A stretch of 48,847 bases of DNA, taken from assembly GCA_011391125.1 (NCBI GenBank), contig JAABRE010000037.1, forward strand, positions 1-48,847, read 5' to 3'. Under the pieces are notes generated by a model. It made no database searches. It was not told the origin of the DNA and was given only the letters and a program-made list of their open reading frames with translations. The stretch's first letter is position 1; each line of letters opens with the position of its first letter. The position numbers and the translations under genes are program-made. Shown one piece after another: positions 26,513-35,412 of the stretch. The DNA comes from Synechococcales cyanobacterium S06 (GTDB lineage: Bacteria; Cyanobacteriota; Cyanobacteriia; Cyanobacteriales; JAABRE01).

Positions 26513-26936
26513 AATTTTTAATCACCTGCTGGTTATCGCTGTTGACATTCCCACTTCTAATTAAATTGTAATTAATTTTGTGAGATTCTTGTTTGGTGGG
26601 TTTGTTCTACCTAAAAATGGTAGTTTTCAGGCTAGAACTAATCACCAAAAACAAGTATTGGTTAAGGATCGATGGGCTGTTAAACAGCAGACCGATAAAA
26701 CTATATTTCAAAATGTTAACTTAAAGTTGATTCTAGCATAGTCTCAGTTATCAGTTAACAGTTAACAGTTATCAGTTATCAGTTATCAGTTAACAGTTAT
26801 CAGTTAACAGTTATCAGTTAACAGCTAAGAGCTGTTTGAGAATTTTCAGTTATGTTGCGTTAGTTTGGTTGCTCTTGTTTGTATCTAAGGAGACAATTTT
26901 TCAGTGAAATCTTGGCTTTTATTAATTAATCATAAA
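26513..26936. other. Intergenic region upstream of clpC
   Basis: This 424-bp gap holds the clpC promoter region (not individually resolvable by eye) and an array of GTTAACAGTTATCA-type tandem units. No open frame with coding character and no RNA gene is visible. Confidence 0.5.
26745..26823. repeat. Short tandem repeats of CAGTTATCAGTTAA type
   Basis: About eight 10-base units alternating CAGTTATCAG and TTAACAGTTA. The same family recurs at 44829-44873 in the other orientation. Such arrays are dispersed in cyanobacterial genomes. No unique spacers, so not CRISPR. Confidence 0.75.
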
Positions 26937-29900
26937 TTAATTTTGTTGACAATATTTATATTTAAAGTCGGATTCGGGAAAAATGAGCGGGTTTTTGTCT
27001 AATTTCGCTTGTTGCTCTTCGCTTTCAATAATAAGAGGAATCCAGGAACTAATAATATTATCACTACTTAAAAAATCCCCAGGTTGCGCAGCTAAACCAC
27101 CTTTTCCTAAATCATAAAAAGCGATACTACCTTGACCTCCCGTTTGACATCCTTGGGCAATTTCTACTTCTGCTGGTATTTCTGGTAAATTGCTTAATCC
27201 GTCGGTGGGGTCAACATTTAAGCGGGTAATTTGAATAAGTCCTTTTAATCCTAATGCTGAACTAGCCGTTATATCACTTAAAAAAGTTAATTCTTCTCGG
27301 GGTTGAATGCCAAAAATTGATTCGGTGGTAATGAAAATTTGCCCACCTTTACCTGTAAAAGCATTCGCTGTAATGTCATTATCATCTTGATAAAAACTAA
27401 AGATATTACGAGCAGAAATCTCAATATTACCGCCATTTCCTGCTGTTTCTTGATTACCGGCTGTTGTCGAGATTTTACTCCCATTATTTAATGTTAATAA
27501 ATCAGTAACTGTGAGTTTAATATTACCTCCGTTTCCACTGGTGGTTTCTGCGGAAATTTTACCTTTATTTAACCCTAAATCTTCGGTGGAAATAGTAACA
27601 TTTCCTCCCTCTCCTGTTCCCTTGCTATCTACCGCAATAACTCCCTCATTGTTAATAACTAAATTTTGGGTAGTCAGATTAATATTGCCGCTGTTACCTT
27701 GAGAAATTTCCGTTGTATTCGCCAAAATTCCTGTATTTGAGCCTGTTACAAGGGTTTTTTGGGCGATCGCCAAATTAATATCTCCAGCTTGTCCTTCTCC
27801 ATTGGTGTTCGCGGAAATTTGCACGCCATCACTAAGATTTAGGTTTTTGCTAGTAATATTAATCGCTCCAGCGTTACCATTTCCTGATGTTTCGACGGCG
27901 ATTTTTCCTAATCCTTGAATGTCCAAATTTTCTGGCGCAGTAATTGTTATATTCCCACCGTCTCCTGTGGCAGTAGTTGAAGCTGAAATAAAGCCATTTT
28001 TTGTAAAATTAATGTCAAGATTAGGGTTATTTTCTTGGGGATTAATGGTTAAGTTTCCTGCCGGAGTTTGTCCTTGAGTTTCAGCGAAAATACCCAATTT
28101 TCCTGAGATATTTAGATTATTTGCGTTCAGATTAATACTACCTCCTCCCGCTAAATTGGTTGAAGTCGCCGTCGCTGTGGCGCTAAGTTGCGCATTTTCA
28201 CCAATCGTGAGGCGATCGGTGGTAACATTGATGTTTCCGGGCTGTCCGGCGGCGGAGGTTTCCACGGTTAATCGACTATCTTTACCAATGTTAACGAGTT
28301 GAGGAGAGTTAATGGTAATACTACCAGCGTTACCTTCACCCAGGGTAAAAGCTTCCATTCCAGCACCCGAACCAATCTGGAGATTCGGGGTATTGACGTT
28401 AATGTCGCCGGCATTGCCTTTATTGAAAGTAAAAGCTACTATTCCACCTATTGGTCGGGTCAAAAGTCCACCAAAATTATAAGAGAAAGTGCCCGAGATA
28501 GAGACTTTGTCCGTAGCGGTAATATCGATTCCCCCCGCATTGCCAAGATTATGGGTACTAGCAGTAATAAGTGAGCCGTCTTGAAGATTTAAACTAGAAG
28601 TATTAATGACTATCCCCTTACTGTCACCCGTATTGAATGCTTCAGCCGCTATGTGAGTACCTCCACCCCTGAGAGTGATACCATTAGTAGCACTAATGTC
28701 TATCTGCCCTGACTTTCCTGAAGTATTAGTACCCGCAGTAATACGTGCTGCGTCTTGAAGAGTTAAAGTAGAAGTATCAATGACAATATTTCCAGCATCG
28801 GCAACTCCTCCAAACGTTTGAGTATTTATATAAGTGCCATGGCCTAGAGAATTTGCACCTGAGAGAAAAATGCCCTCATGAGCGGTAATCTTGATATCCC
28901 CCGCTCCATCTGCTTGAGAAGTATAGTTACTGGCATCAATAACGCCTCCGTTTTTAAGAGTTAAAGTAGAGGTATCAATCACAATTCCCCCAGCCTTGCC
29001 TACTGCTCCATTCACTACCCGACTTACGATAACACCGTAAGGAACTAGCCCATCGACAATGATACCATCAGAAGCAGCAATCTTGATCTGTCCCGCATTT
29101 CCTTGCCCGGAGGTATTCACCCCAATAACTCCGGCTTTTTCCATAGTTAAAGTAGAGGTATCAATGACTATATCTCCCCCATTTCCCTGACCTTCATACT
29201 CGACATTATTAAAAATAGGACTCTCTTGGATGAGGGTTGCATCAGCTATATTGATTTTTATATCGCCAGATTGGGCAGTGGGGCTACCTAAATCTGAATC
29301 TATACCCGCAATAACTTCGCTAAGTTTTCCTAAAATATTCAGGTTTTGCCCCTCAATGGTAATACTTCCTCCACCTCCGCCAATTGACTTGATTTTGGAA
29401 TTCAAGATATTCACATCCCCTCTGGTCAGATTAGCCGGCAATTGAGGTTCTATGCCATTTGTCAGGGTGAGATTACCGTTGGCTTTTAAACCACCTAGAT
29501 AAATATTGCTCCCAGGGGAAATAATGTTACCACCATCAATGTTTATATTGCCGCCAATTAGGGCGAGGGTTTTCCCCTCAGCTGCTCTTAAAAAGTAGGG
29601 ATTAGGCGCGAGTGCTTTTAAAATTAGGTTATATAATCCACTACTATAAGTACCTGTACTAACCCAACCGTTTAGGGGCGAATTAGCACCGCTTCCTGGT
29701 ACTTCAAATTGACCGTTGGTAAAAATCGGACCCTCAGCACTCAAGGGATTATTATCCCAACTGGAGATTCCTAAATAGTAGATACCAGATTGGTTTACTG
29801 GAGGAACAGTTGATTGTCCTCCTCCCTGACTGTCGTCATTGGCACTAATTCCTAAACCTTGACTATCAAATAAAAATAGCTGGGTGTCAACAGCACTTCC

Positions 29901-31268
29901 ACCTACGGTTGTGGGTTTAATTTCCGTTCCTTCAAGCAGGTAAATTTGATATAAATCGACATCGTTTAGGTCGGATAATTCTCCCAAGATACGATCAGGA
30001 AGTTGGCTATTTTTATCGTTAATTATTTGATAATCATCTAATAGTTGACCCGCATCGCCATTTTCCCGACTTTCATTCAACTTAATTTTCCCGGTTTGTA
30101 CCACAATATCTCCCGCATTTTCCTTAACCTCTAAACCGCTGGGTATATTAATAGTTAATAAGGAGGGAAGATCGGGGTTACTGGCACTAAATTTATAATC
30201 ATTTTCAAACAAAATACTATCAGCAGTGGTGGCTAAAAATGACCCGTTTAAGTCTAATTTTGCCTCCGATCCAAATAGTAAGCTATTAGGATTAAGTAAG
30301 TATAAATTAGCAGTTCCTAATATTCCCAATGTTCCCCTAATTTCCGAAGTATTTGCTCCCGTAACTCGACTAAAAATATTGTCAATTCCGGCAGGATTAG
30401 CAAAGTAAACTCCTCGGCCAGATTCCACATTAAATTCAAGAAAACTATGGAATAAATTAGCTCCTCTTTCTGCTCCCCCAATTACTTTGTCATTATTCGG
30501 GTCAATCGCTTCTATTTCGGTGTTTTCAGCGCCTAATGTGGTATCAGGTTGTAAACGTGGATTAACGGTTTTACTTGTTAAATTTAAGGTCGTTTCTGAG
30601 GGATAAATCTGTATATTTGCCGCCGTTAAATTGCCTTCATTAATAACTTTATTGCCCGCTAAAGTGACATTTTTACTATTAGTAAGAGTTAAATCAGCTT
30701 GATTGGTAATTATGCCCTCACTACCTTCTAATTTAATCCCCATGGGCGCGTTTGTATTAATGGTTAATAACGGGGGAATTTGGGGATTCGTAGCGCTAAA
30801 TTCTGCACCATTTGGTAAGATAAAACCATTACCACTATTTGCTACAAAAGAACCGGTTAAATCTAAGTTGGCATTGGGACCAAATAAAATACCATTGGGA
30901 TTAACAAAATATAAATTAGCGTTACCTAAAACCCCTAAAGTGCCTAAAATTTGAGTAAGATTATCCCCGGTAACTCGACTAAAAATATTAATCACATCCG
31001 TGGGATTAGTAAAATAAACGGCGTTATTATTGTTAACATTAAACTCTAAAAAACTATGAAATAAATTTGTTCCTCTTAATGCTCCTCCTTCGATATTTTG
31101 TAAGTTGTCATTAATTTGTTTAACTACTGAAGTTTCATTTCCCAAGGTTGTATCAGGGGTAATTTGAGCTTGAACTACCTGGGTATTAATACTAAATAAA
31201 ATACTAAAACTAAGCAAGTTTAAGTATTTTTGATGATTTATTTTAAGATTTTGTGAAAGTTTAATCAT
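26937..31268 (-). CDS. FHA-type two-partner-secretion exoprotein with two tandem TPS domains
   Basis: A large secreted adhesin/exoprotein of 1443 residues. Signal peptide at 1-35 (cleavage after VQA). Residues about 36-185: filamentous-hemagglutinin TPS domain (GGALRGTNLFHSF, VNPNGILFGPNA). Residues about 235-375: a second TPS domain (GGAERGANLFHSF, LNPNSLLFGSEA). Residues about 405-550: a PPC-like domain (VDLYQIYLLEGTEI, DTQLFLFDSQG, GIYYLGISSW). About 560-1330: parallel beta-helix repeats rich in G-N-I-x-I-T. C-terminus: CQTGGQGSIAFYDLGKGGLAAQPGD, a conserved cyanobacterial ending. Export by the ShlB/FhaC-type transporter at 40656 is expected. Divergent from the DUF928 gene. Confidence 0.9.
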   Translation of the reverse strand: MIKLSQNLKINHQKYLNLLSFSILFSINTQVVQAQITPDTTLGNETSVVKQINDNLQNIEGGALRGTNLFHSFLEFNVNNNNAVYFTNPTDVINIFSRVTGDNLTQILGTLGVLGNANLYFVNPNGILFGPNANLDLTGSFVANSGNGFILPNGAEFSATNPQIPPLLTINTNAPMGIKLEGSEGIITNQADLTLTNSKNVTLAGNKVINEGNLTAANIQIYPSETTLNLTSKTVNPRLQPDTTLGAENTEIEAIDPNNDKVIGGAERGANLFHSFLEFNVESGRGVYFANPAGIDNIFSRVTGANTSEIRGTLGILGTANLYLLNPNSLLFGSEAKLDLNGSFLATTADSILFENDYKFSASNPDLPSLLTINIPSGLEVKENAGDIVVQTGKIKLNESRENGDAGQLLDDYQIINDKNSQLPDRILGELSDLNDVDLYQIYLLEGTEIKPTTVGGSAVDTQLFLFDSQGLGISANDDSQGGGQSTVPPVNQSGIYYLGISSWDNNPLSAEGPIFTNGQFEVPGSGANSPLNGWVSTGTYSSGLYNLILKALAPNPYFLRAAEGKTLALIGGNINIDGGNIISPGSNIYLGGLKANGNLTLTNGIEPQLPANLTRGDVNILNSKIKSIGGGGGSITIEGQNLNILGKLSEVIAGIDSDLGSPTAQSGDIKINIADATLIQESPIFNNVEYEGQGNGGDIVIDTSTLTMEKAGVIGVNTSGQGNAGQIKIAASDGIIVDGLVPYGVIVSRVVNGAVGKAGGIVIDTSTLTLKNGGVIDASNYTSQADGAGDIKITAHEGIFLSGANSLGHGTYINTQTFGGVADAGNIVIDTSTLTLQDAARITAGTNTSGKSGQIDISATNGITLRGGGTHIAAEAFNTGDSKGIVINTSSLNLQDGSLITASTHNLGNAGGIDITATDKVSISGTFSYNFGGLLTRPIGGIVAFTFNKGNAGDINVNTPNLQIGSGAGMEAFTLGEGNAGSITINSPQLVNIGKDSRLTVETSAAGQPGNINVTTDRLTIGENAQLSATATATSTNLAGGGSINLNANNLNISGKLGIFAETQGQTPAGNLTINPQENNPNLDINFTKNGFISASTTATGDGGNITITAPENLDIQGLGKIAVETSGNGNAGAINITSKNLNLSDGVQISANTNGEGQAGDINLAIAQKTLVTGSNTGILANTTEISQGNSGNINLTTQNLVINNEGVIAVDSKGTGEGGNVTISTEDLGLNKGKISAETTSGNGGNIKLTVTDLLTLNNGSKISTTAGNQETAGNGGNIEISARNIFSFYQDDNDITANAFTGKGGQIFITTESIFGIQPREELTFLSDITASSALGLKGLIQITRLNVDPTDGLSNLPEIPAEVEIAQGCQTGGQGSIAFYDLGKGGLAAQPGDFLSSDNIISSWIPLIIESEEQQAKLDKNPLIFPESDFKYKYCQQN

Positions 31269-31323
31269 GATTATATTTGGAGAATTAAATTGGATATTTT
31301 TACTATAATTTTGAAGATGGTTT

Positions 31324-31366
31324 GTTGTTGCGCTTTAGCGCACTCTTAGCGCTAAAGCGCAACAAC
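31324..31366. repeat. Perfect 18-bp hairpin in the FHA/DUF928 divergent promoter region
   Basis: GTTGTTGCGCTTTAGCGC (31324-31341), seven-base loop ACTCTTA, exact inverse at 31349-31366. Related to the REP-like repeat at 8697-8746. It sits centrally in the 220-bp gap between two divergent starts, so it may affect either gene as a terminator or binding site. Confidence 0.75.
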
Positions 31367-31488
31367 GAGCCTTTTACATTTATACAATTAATCCCAATTA
31401 TTAGCTAATTTTGGCTAATTTATTAAATAATTTTCCCATAAATGTTATAAAATTTAACTATTATTTTTTTAATAAACCTAATTTTATT

Positions 31489-32283
31489 ATGTCTATTAAA
31501 CTTCAATTAATTAAGTTTATACCCTTGTGTTTAATTACTTTGTTATATAACCAATTAGCTGTTAATGCTCAGTTGTCAAATACAGAATCGGTCTCGTCAA
31601 ATTCCAGTAAACCGAATACTCAACCTAAATTACCAACACCTCCCCCAAGAGGTACTCCTACTGGAAATAAGACCCCCGGAGCTACTCGTAATGACCAAAT
31701 TTGGTGCAAAGAGACAAGTCAACCTTTGACTGCTTTAGTTGCTAACAATGGTAAGGATTTTACCCTCTCTGATTATCCTACTTTTTGGTTTTATATTCCC
31801 TATCAATCTGAAGATATTAAATATCTGGAATTTGCCCTTAAAGATGGACAAAATTCGACGACAATTTATCGCACTGCTATTAAATTGGAAGCTAATTCTG
31901 GGATTATTAATGTTACTATTCCTGACGAAAAAAAATATGCTTTAGAAGTAGGAAAAAATTATAGTTGGAACTTACTTTTATCTTGTCAAGGTAACGAAAC
32001 TTATGAAGCTGATCTTGTGGTTAATGGTTGGATTCAAAAATTAGCAATTACTCCGGAATTACCAGATCAATTAACTCAATTATCTGAACAAGAACTTAAG
32101 CAATTTTATTTAGATAAGAATCTTTGGTCTGATGCTATTAATAAAGTCGCCCAACAATATTATAATAATCCTAATGATGAGCAAATAAAAGCAGATTGGT
32201 TTCGGGTTTTAGAAATTATAAATCAGTCAGTTTTGAGTCAAAAAGATTTAGTTGGTTCAGTTTTATTGTCCCCTGATTTATAA
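31489..32283 (+). CDS. DUF928 family secreted protein
   Basis: A 264-residue exported protein of the cyanobacterial DUF928 family. Signal peptide at about 1-28 (MSIKLQLIKFIPLCLITLL, cleavage near VNAQ), a Pro/Gly-rich linker (PTPPPRGTPTGNKTPGATR), then the core: TALVANNGKDFTLSDYPTFW, FALKDGQNSTTIYRTAIKL, SWNLLLSC, DLVVNGWIQKL. ATG 31489 was chosen over 31411 because it begins the hydrophobic signal sequence. The family has no known activity, but in cyanobacteria it commonly lies beside FHA/TPS and CHAT genes. Likely periplasmic and part of the TPS island. Confidence 0.82.
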   Translation: MSIKLQLIKFIPLCLITLLYNQLAVNAQLSNTESVSSNSSKPNTQPKLPTPPPRGTPTGNKTPGATRNDQIWCKETSQPLTALVANNGKDFTLSDYPTFWFYIPYQSEDIKYLEFALKDGQNSTTIYRTAIKLEANSGIINVTIPDEKKYALEVGKNYSWNLLLSCQGNETYEADLVVNGWIQKLAITPELPDQLTQLSEQELKQFYLDKNLWSDAINKVAQQYYNNPNDEQIKADWFRVLEIINQSVLSQKDLVGSVLLSPDL

Positions 32284-32375
32284 TAGACATCTGGTAAAAA
32301 TTAAAGATGCTTCGTCTGAATCCCTTGTAGAGACGTAGCATGCTACGTCTCTACATTACATGGGGTTGATGTCTA
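32284..32375. repeat. 92-bp MITE-like element containing a 30-bp perfect palindrome
   Basis: Ends TAGACATC (32284-32291) and GATGTCTA (32368-32375) are exact inverses. Centred inside is an uninterrupted palindrome at 32326-32355, whose half is TGTAGAGACGTAGCA. It lies 1 bp after the DUF928 stop and just before the sigma-like gene, so it may also act as terminator. Confidence 0.7.
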
Positions 32376-32406
32376 ATAGATTTTATAATTTATAACCGAT
32401 TTTTTA

Positions 32407-33618
32407 ATGATGCTTTCTCGTGAGACAATAAACGAAGTATTTTCGACTTTTATTCAATTTTCTGATGATAATTTTAGTAACTGGTTAACTGAACCACGAC
32501 TAAAAAGAAATATGGAATTTCATAAGAAAAAAGAGTCTGAAAATCAGAAATCAGAACGTTTTTGGAGTTTATTTTGGTATCAAAAATGGCGGGATCAAAC
32601 TGATATTTTAGCTAAAAATCATTTGTTAGCTTATTTACAGGAATCTTGTTATTGGACTTCTCAAAAAACTGTGAGTCTGTTCCCTAATTTACCATATAAA
32701 TTATCCGATTGTTTTCAAATGGCGATCGCCGAAATTGATCAAGTTTTACAAAATTATAATCCTAATTATGGTTTCTCTTTATCTAATTATGCCAGTTTAG
32801 TATTTAAAAGTATTATTAATAATACGGTTAGGCAAAAATTAGAAATTGATATTTGTACAGATTGGGGTTTGTTACGCAAAGTTAGTAAAAAACGTTTAAT
32901 TGCTAGTTTAGAAAATGCCAATTATGCTCCAGAAAAGATAACTTATTATTGTTTAATTTGGACTTGTTTTAAAAATATTTATATTCCTAAACAACAGAAA
33001 TTAACTCAAAAATTATCAGTACCCAGTGAAGCTATTTTACAAAAAATAATTGTAGCTTATCAAACCGAACTTATTAATTATCCTAGTTTATCACAAAAAG
33101 AAGCACATCAACTTACACCAAAAATTGTCAAAAAATCTTTACAAGAATGTGCTAATTTAATTCGTCAATATTTATATCCTCAAACTATTTCTTTAAATAT
33201 TACCCCAATGGGACAAGATTCAGGAGAATTATTAGAACTTATTAATAATCAGGAAAAATCTCCTCTTGAATACCTTATTAGGGAAGAAGAAATAAGTTTA
33301 AGGGAAGAAAAAAAAGCTCAAATAAATAAGATATTACTTGAATCTCTTAATAAAATTAATCCGGAAGTACAAACTCTTTTTAAAATGTATTATCAAGAAA
33401 ATTTAACTCAAGAAAAAATAGCTGAAAAATTAGATACTAAACAATATAATATCTCTCGAAGAATTGCGAAAGGACGAGAAATATTACTTAGAGATTTATT
33501 AATCTGGACTAAAAATAGTTTCAATCTAACTATTAATACGGAAATAATTAAAGAAATGAGTGTGGTTTTAGAGGAATGGTTAAATATATATTATCAAAAT
33601 ATAGCACTTTCCGATTAA
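32407..33618 (+). CDS. Divergent sigma-70-like RNA polymerase factor
   Basis: A 403-residue basic protein. The clear part is C-terminal: ESLNKINPEVQTLFKMYYQE followed by LTQEKIAEKLDTKQYNISRRI at about 320-365, a region-4-like helix-turn-helix for -35 binding. Upstream, about 100-300 is a degenerate helical region that could correspond to sigma regions 2-3 (FSLSNYASLVFKSIINNTVRQ). Proteins of this kind are annotated as sigma-70 family in cyanobacteria, next to DUF1822 and CHAT genes; whether they direct transcription is unproven. The last residues and stop codon (positions 33600-33619) lie in a MITE end that recurs at 42742-42761, so the natural C-terminus may be altered. Confidence 0.68.
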   Translation: MMLSRETINEVFSTFIQFSDDNFSNWLTEPRLKRNMEFHKKKESENQKSERFWSLFWYQKWRDQTDILAKNHLLAYLQESCYWTSQKTVSLFPNLPYKLSDCFQMAIAEIDQVLQNYNPNYGFSLSNYASLVFKSIINNTVRQKLEIDICTDWGLLRKVSKKRLIASLENANYAPEKITYYCLIWTCFKNIYIPKQQKLTQKLSVPSEAILQKIIVAYQTELINYPSLSQKEAHQLTPKIVKKSLQECANLIRQYLYPQTISLNITPMGQDSGELLELINNQEKSPLEYLIREEEISLREEKKAQINKILLESLNKINPEVQTLFKMYYQENLTQEKIAEKLDTKQYNISRRIAKGREILLRDLLIWTKNSFNLTINTEIIKEMSVVLEEWLNIYYQNIALSD

Positions 33619-33647
33619 ATGTTATCTACCCCTCACCCCCCTACCCA
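33600..33647. repeat. MITE end overlapping the sigma-like gene 3' end
   Basis: TATAGCACTTTCCGATTAAA at 33600-33619 matches the inverse of 42742-42761 at 19 of 20 positions. Similarity continues through the C-rich stretch CTACCCCTCACCCCCCTACC. The stop codon of the sigma-like gene is inside it. No second end is seen nearby; the sequence runs into another repeat at 33666. Confidence 0.7.
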
Positions 33648-33665
33648 CCACCAACCAAAGCAGGG

Positions 33666-33838
33666 CTGTTTCAAAGTCGAGATCAAAATTTGAAGACCCT
33701 CACCCCCAACCCCTCATCCCAAAGGGAGAGGGGAGCATATTTACTAATATTTAAAACCTGTTTTTTAAGTATTAGGAAAAAGGTATTTAAACTAATAGTA
33801 GGCAAGGGTTTCAAAAATAGCAATTTTTACTTTGAAAC
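33666..33838. repeat. 173-bp MITE, copy A
   Basis: Bounded by GTTTCAAAGT and ACTTTGAAAC (10-bp terminal inverted repeats). Repeated at 35171-35343 with only about five mismatches, and as a partial copy at 48576-48638. With the preceding MITE end it fills the gap 33619-34013, where no gene is credible. Confidence 0.88.
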
Positions 33839-34013
33839 GGTTTCCCTGCTCATCCCAAAGGGAGAGGGGGAAAAAAGAGGCAAAATGTCAAAGAAACGAT
33901 ACAATTCACTAAACATCAATACACCTAATTAAATGTTTTATTCTGCAAATGCATAAATTAAAAAAAACAAATCTATCTAAAAATATGAACAAGATTTAAA
34001 AGGAGAAAAACCA

Positions 34014-35138
34014 ATGTCATTATTATTTGCACAACCAACTCAATTATATTTGGACATCCAATCATATAATCAACACAAATACTGGCAAGAAAGTCAAGAA
34101 ATGACTCATTCTGTGTGGAAATATTATCTTAATCGTCTGTTTCTGGATAGTTTTTTGATATATTTAAAAGACGAATATTCTCGACAACCTCAAATCTGGA
34201 AAAATGATAAACTTGAACAAATTTGGGCATTGGTAGATGGTACAGCCATTATTATTAATAATAAGCGATTTGTTTTATTAGCCACAGAAATAATAGATGA
34301 TGATGAAGTTACTATTCCCCAAGAATGGATTGATATTCCTAGTTGGGTAGCAGATTATTATTTAATAGCACAAATTAATCCTGATCAGCAATGGATTCGA
34401 GTTAAAGGTTATACAACTCATGGGAAAATTAAAACTCAAGGAACTTATAATGAACAGGAAAGATTATATCATTTAGATGGAGATAAAATAAGCGAAGATT
34501 TAAGTATTTTATGGTTATCACAAGAATTTTGTCCTGAAGAAATTACCAGAACAGAAGTTCAGTCTTTACCGAATTTAGCAGTAAAACAAGCGGAAAATTT
34601 GATTATAGATTTAGCAAATTTAGAGCTTATTTCTCCTCGTTTAACAATACCTTTTAGTTTATGGGGTGCTTTATTAGAAAATAATGATTGGCGAAATCAA
34701 TTATTTCAATTACGTGAAGGATTAACAATTAAATTAAGCGATTGGTTTAATAATTTATTTGATAATTTTTGGGAAACACCAGAAAATTTGAATTTACAAT
34801 TTAGTGTTTCAAGAAATGTAACTGAATCGACGATTAAACGAGCTAAATTAATTAATTTAGGTGATGAAACTGTTATTTTAGTTTTTGAAATTAGTCAGGA
34901 AAAGTCCTCAAAATTTAGTGTTAGTATTCACTTATATCCTTGCCAAAAGAATCGTTATTTACCTCCCAATGTTAGCCTTACTTTATTAACTCTTTCTGAG
35001 CGGATTTTAAAATCAATTCAAGCAGAAAACCAAGACAATTATATTGCGATTAATAAGTTTAAGGCTCCGACTCAGTTTATTTTTAAGGTAAAAATACAGC
35101 TGGAATCTTTAACTAAGACAGAGCAATTTATGCTTTAA
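34014..35138 (+). CDS. DUF1822 family protein
   Basis: A 374-residue cytosolic protein of the cyanobacterial DUF1822 family. Recognisable segments: SVWKYYLNRLFLDSFLIYLK near the start, WALVDGTAIIINNKRFVLLA, and PSWVADYYLIAQINPDQQW, a beta-rich region that is the family hallmark. The C-terminal half (LVFEISQEKSSKFSVSIHLY) is also beta-rich. AGGAG lies 10-14 bases before the ATG. DUF1822 genes typically stand between a sigma-like gene and a CHAT gene in cyanobacteria, as here. No enzymatic motif is visible and the function is unknown. It is framed by two nearly identical MITE copies in the same orientation. Confidence 0.85.
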   Translation: MSLLFAQPTQLYLDIQSYNQHKYWQESQEMTHSVWKYYLNRLFLDSFLIYLKDEYSRQPQIWKNDKLEQIWALVDGTAIIINNKRFVLLATEIIDDDEVTIPQEWIDIPSWVADYYLIAQINPDQQWIRVKGYTTHGKIKTQGTYNEQERLYHLDGDKISEDLSILWLSQEFCPEEITRTEVQSLPNLAVKQAENLIIDLANLELISPRLTIPFSLWGALLENNDWRNQLFQLREGLTIKLSDWFNNLFDNFWETPENLNLQFSVSRNVTESTIKRAKLINLGDETVILVFEISQEKSSKFSVSIHLYPCQKNRYLPPNVSLTLLTLSERILKSIQAENQDNYIAINKFKAPTQFIFKVKIQLESLTKTEQFML

Positions 35139-35170
35139 ATATTATACACCCCCTCTCTTTAGTAGGGAAA

Positions 35171-35343
35171 CTGTTTCAAAGTCGAGATCAAAATTTGAAG
35201 ACCCTCACCCCCAACCCCTCATCCCAAAGGGAGAGGGGAGCATATTTCCTAATATTTAAAACCTGTTTTTTAAGTATTAGGAAAAAGGTATTTAAACTCA
35301 TATTAGGCAAGGCTTTCAAAAATAGCAATTTTTACTTTGAAAC
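35171..35343. repeat. 173-bp MITE, copy B
   Basis: Direct-orientation copy of 33666-33838, offset 1505 bp, with the same GTTTCAAAGT / ACTTTGAAAC ends. It occupies most of the 274-bp gap before the CHAT-CHASE2 gene. Open frames crossing it are repeat-derived. Confidence 0.88.
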
Positions 35344-35412
35344 CGCCCTGCTCTCCCTAGGGGTGAGGGAGAAAAGAGGTGCAAAATTTTTAATAAAAAT
35401 ATAGGGTTAACA

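Noticed and set aside
26745-26823. Repeat array resembling CRISPR
   Set aside because: The units are contiguous 10-mers without unique spacers, and no cas gene is present.
33576-33932. Open frame of 118 codons between the sigma-like and DUF1822 genes
   Set aside because: It runs through two MITEs, and an equivalent frame recurs in copy B (35195-35404), so it is repeat-derived (PNPSSQRERG) rather than a gene.
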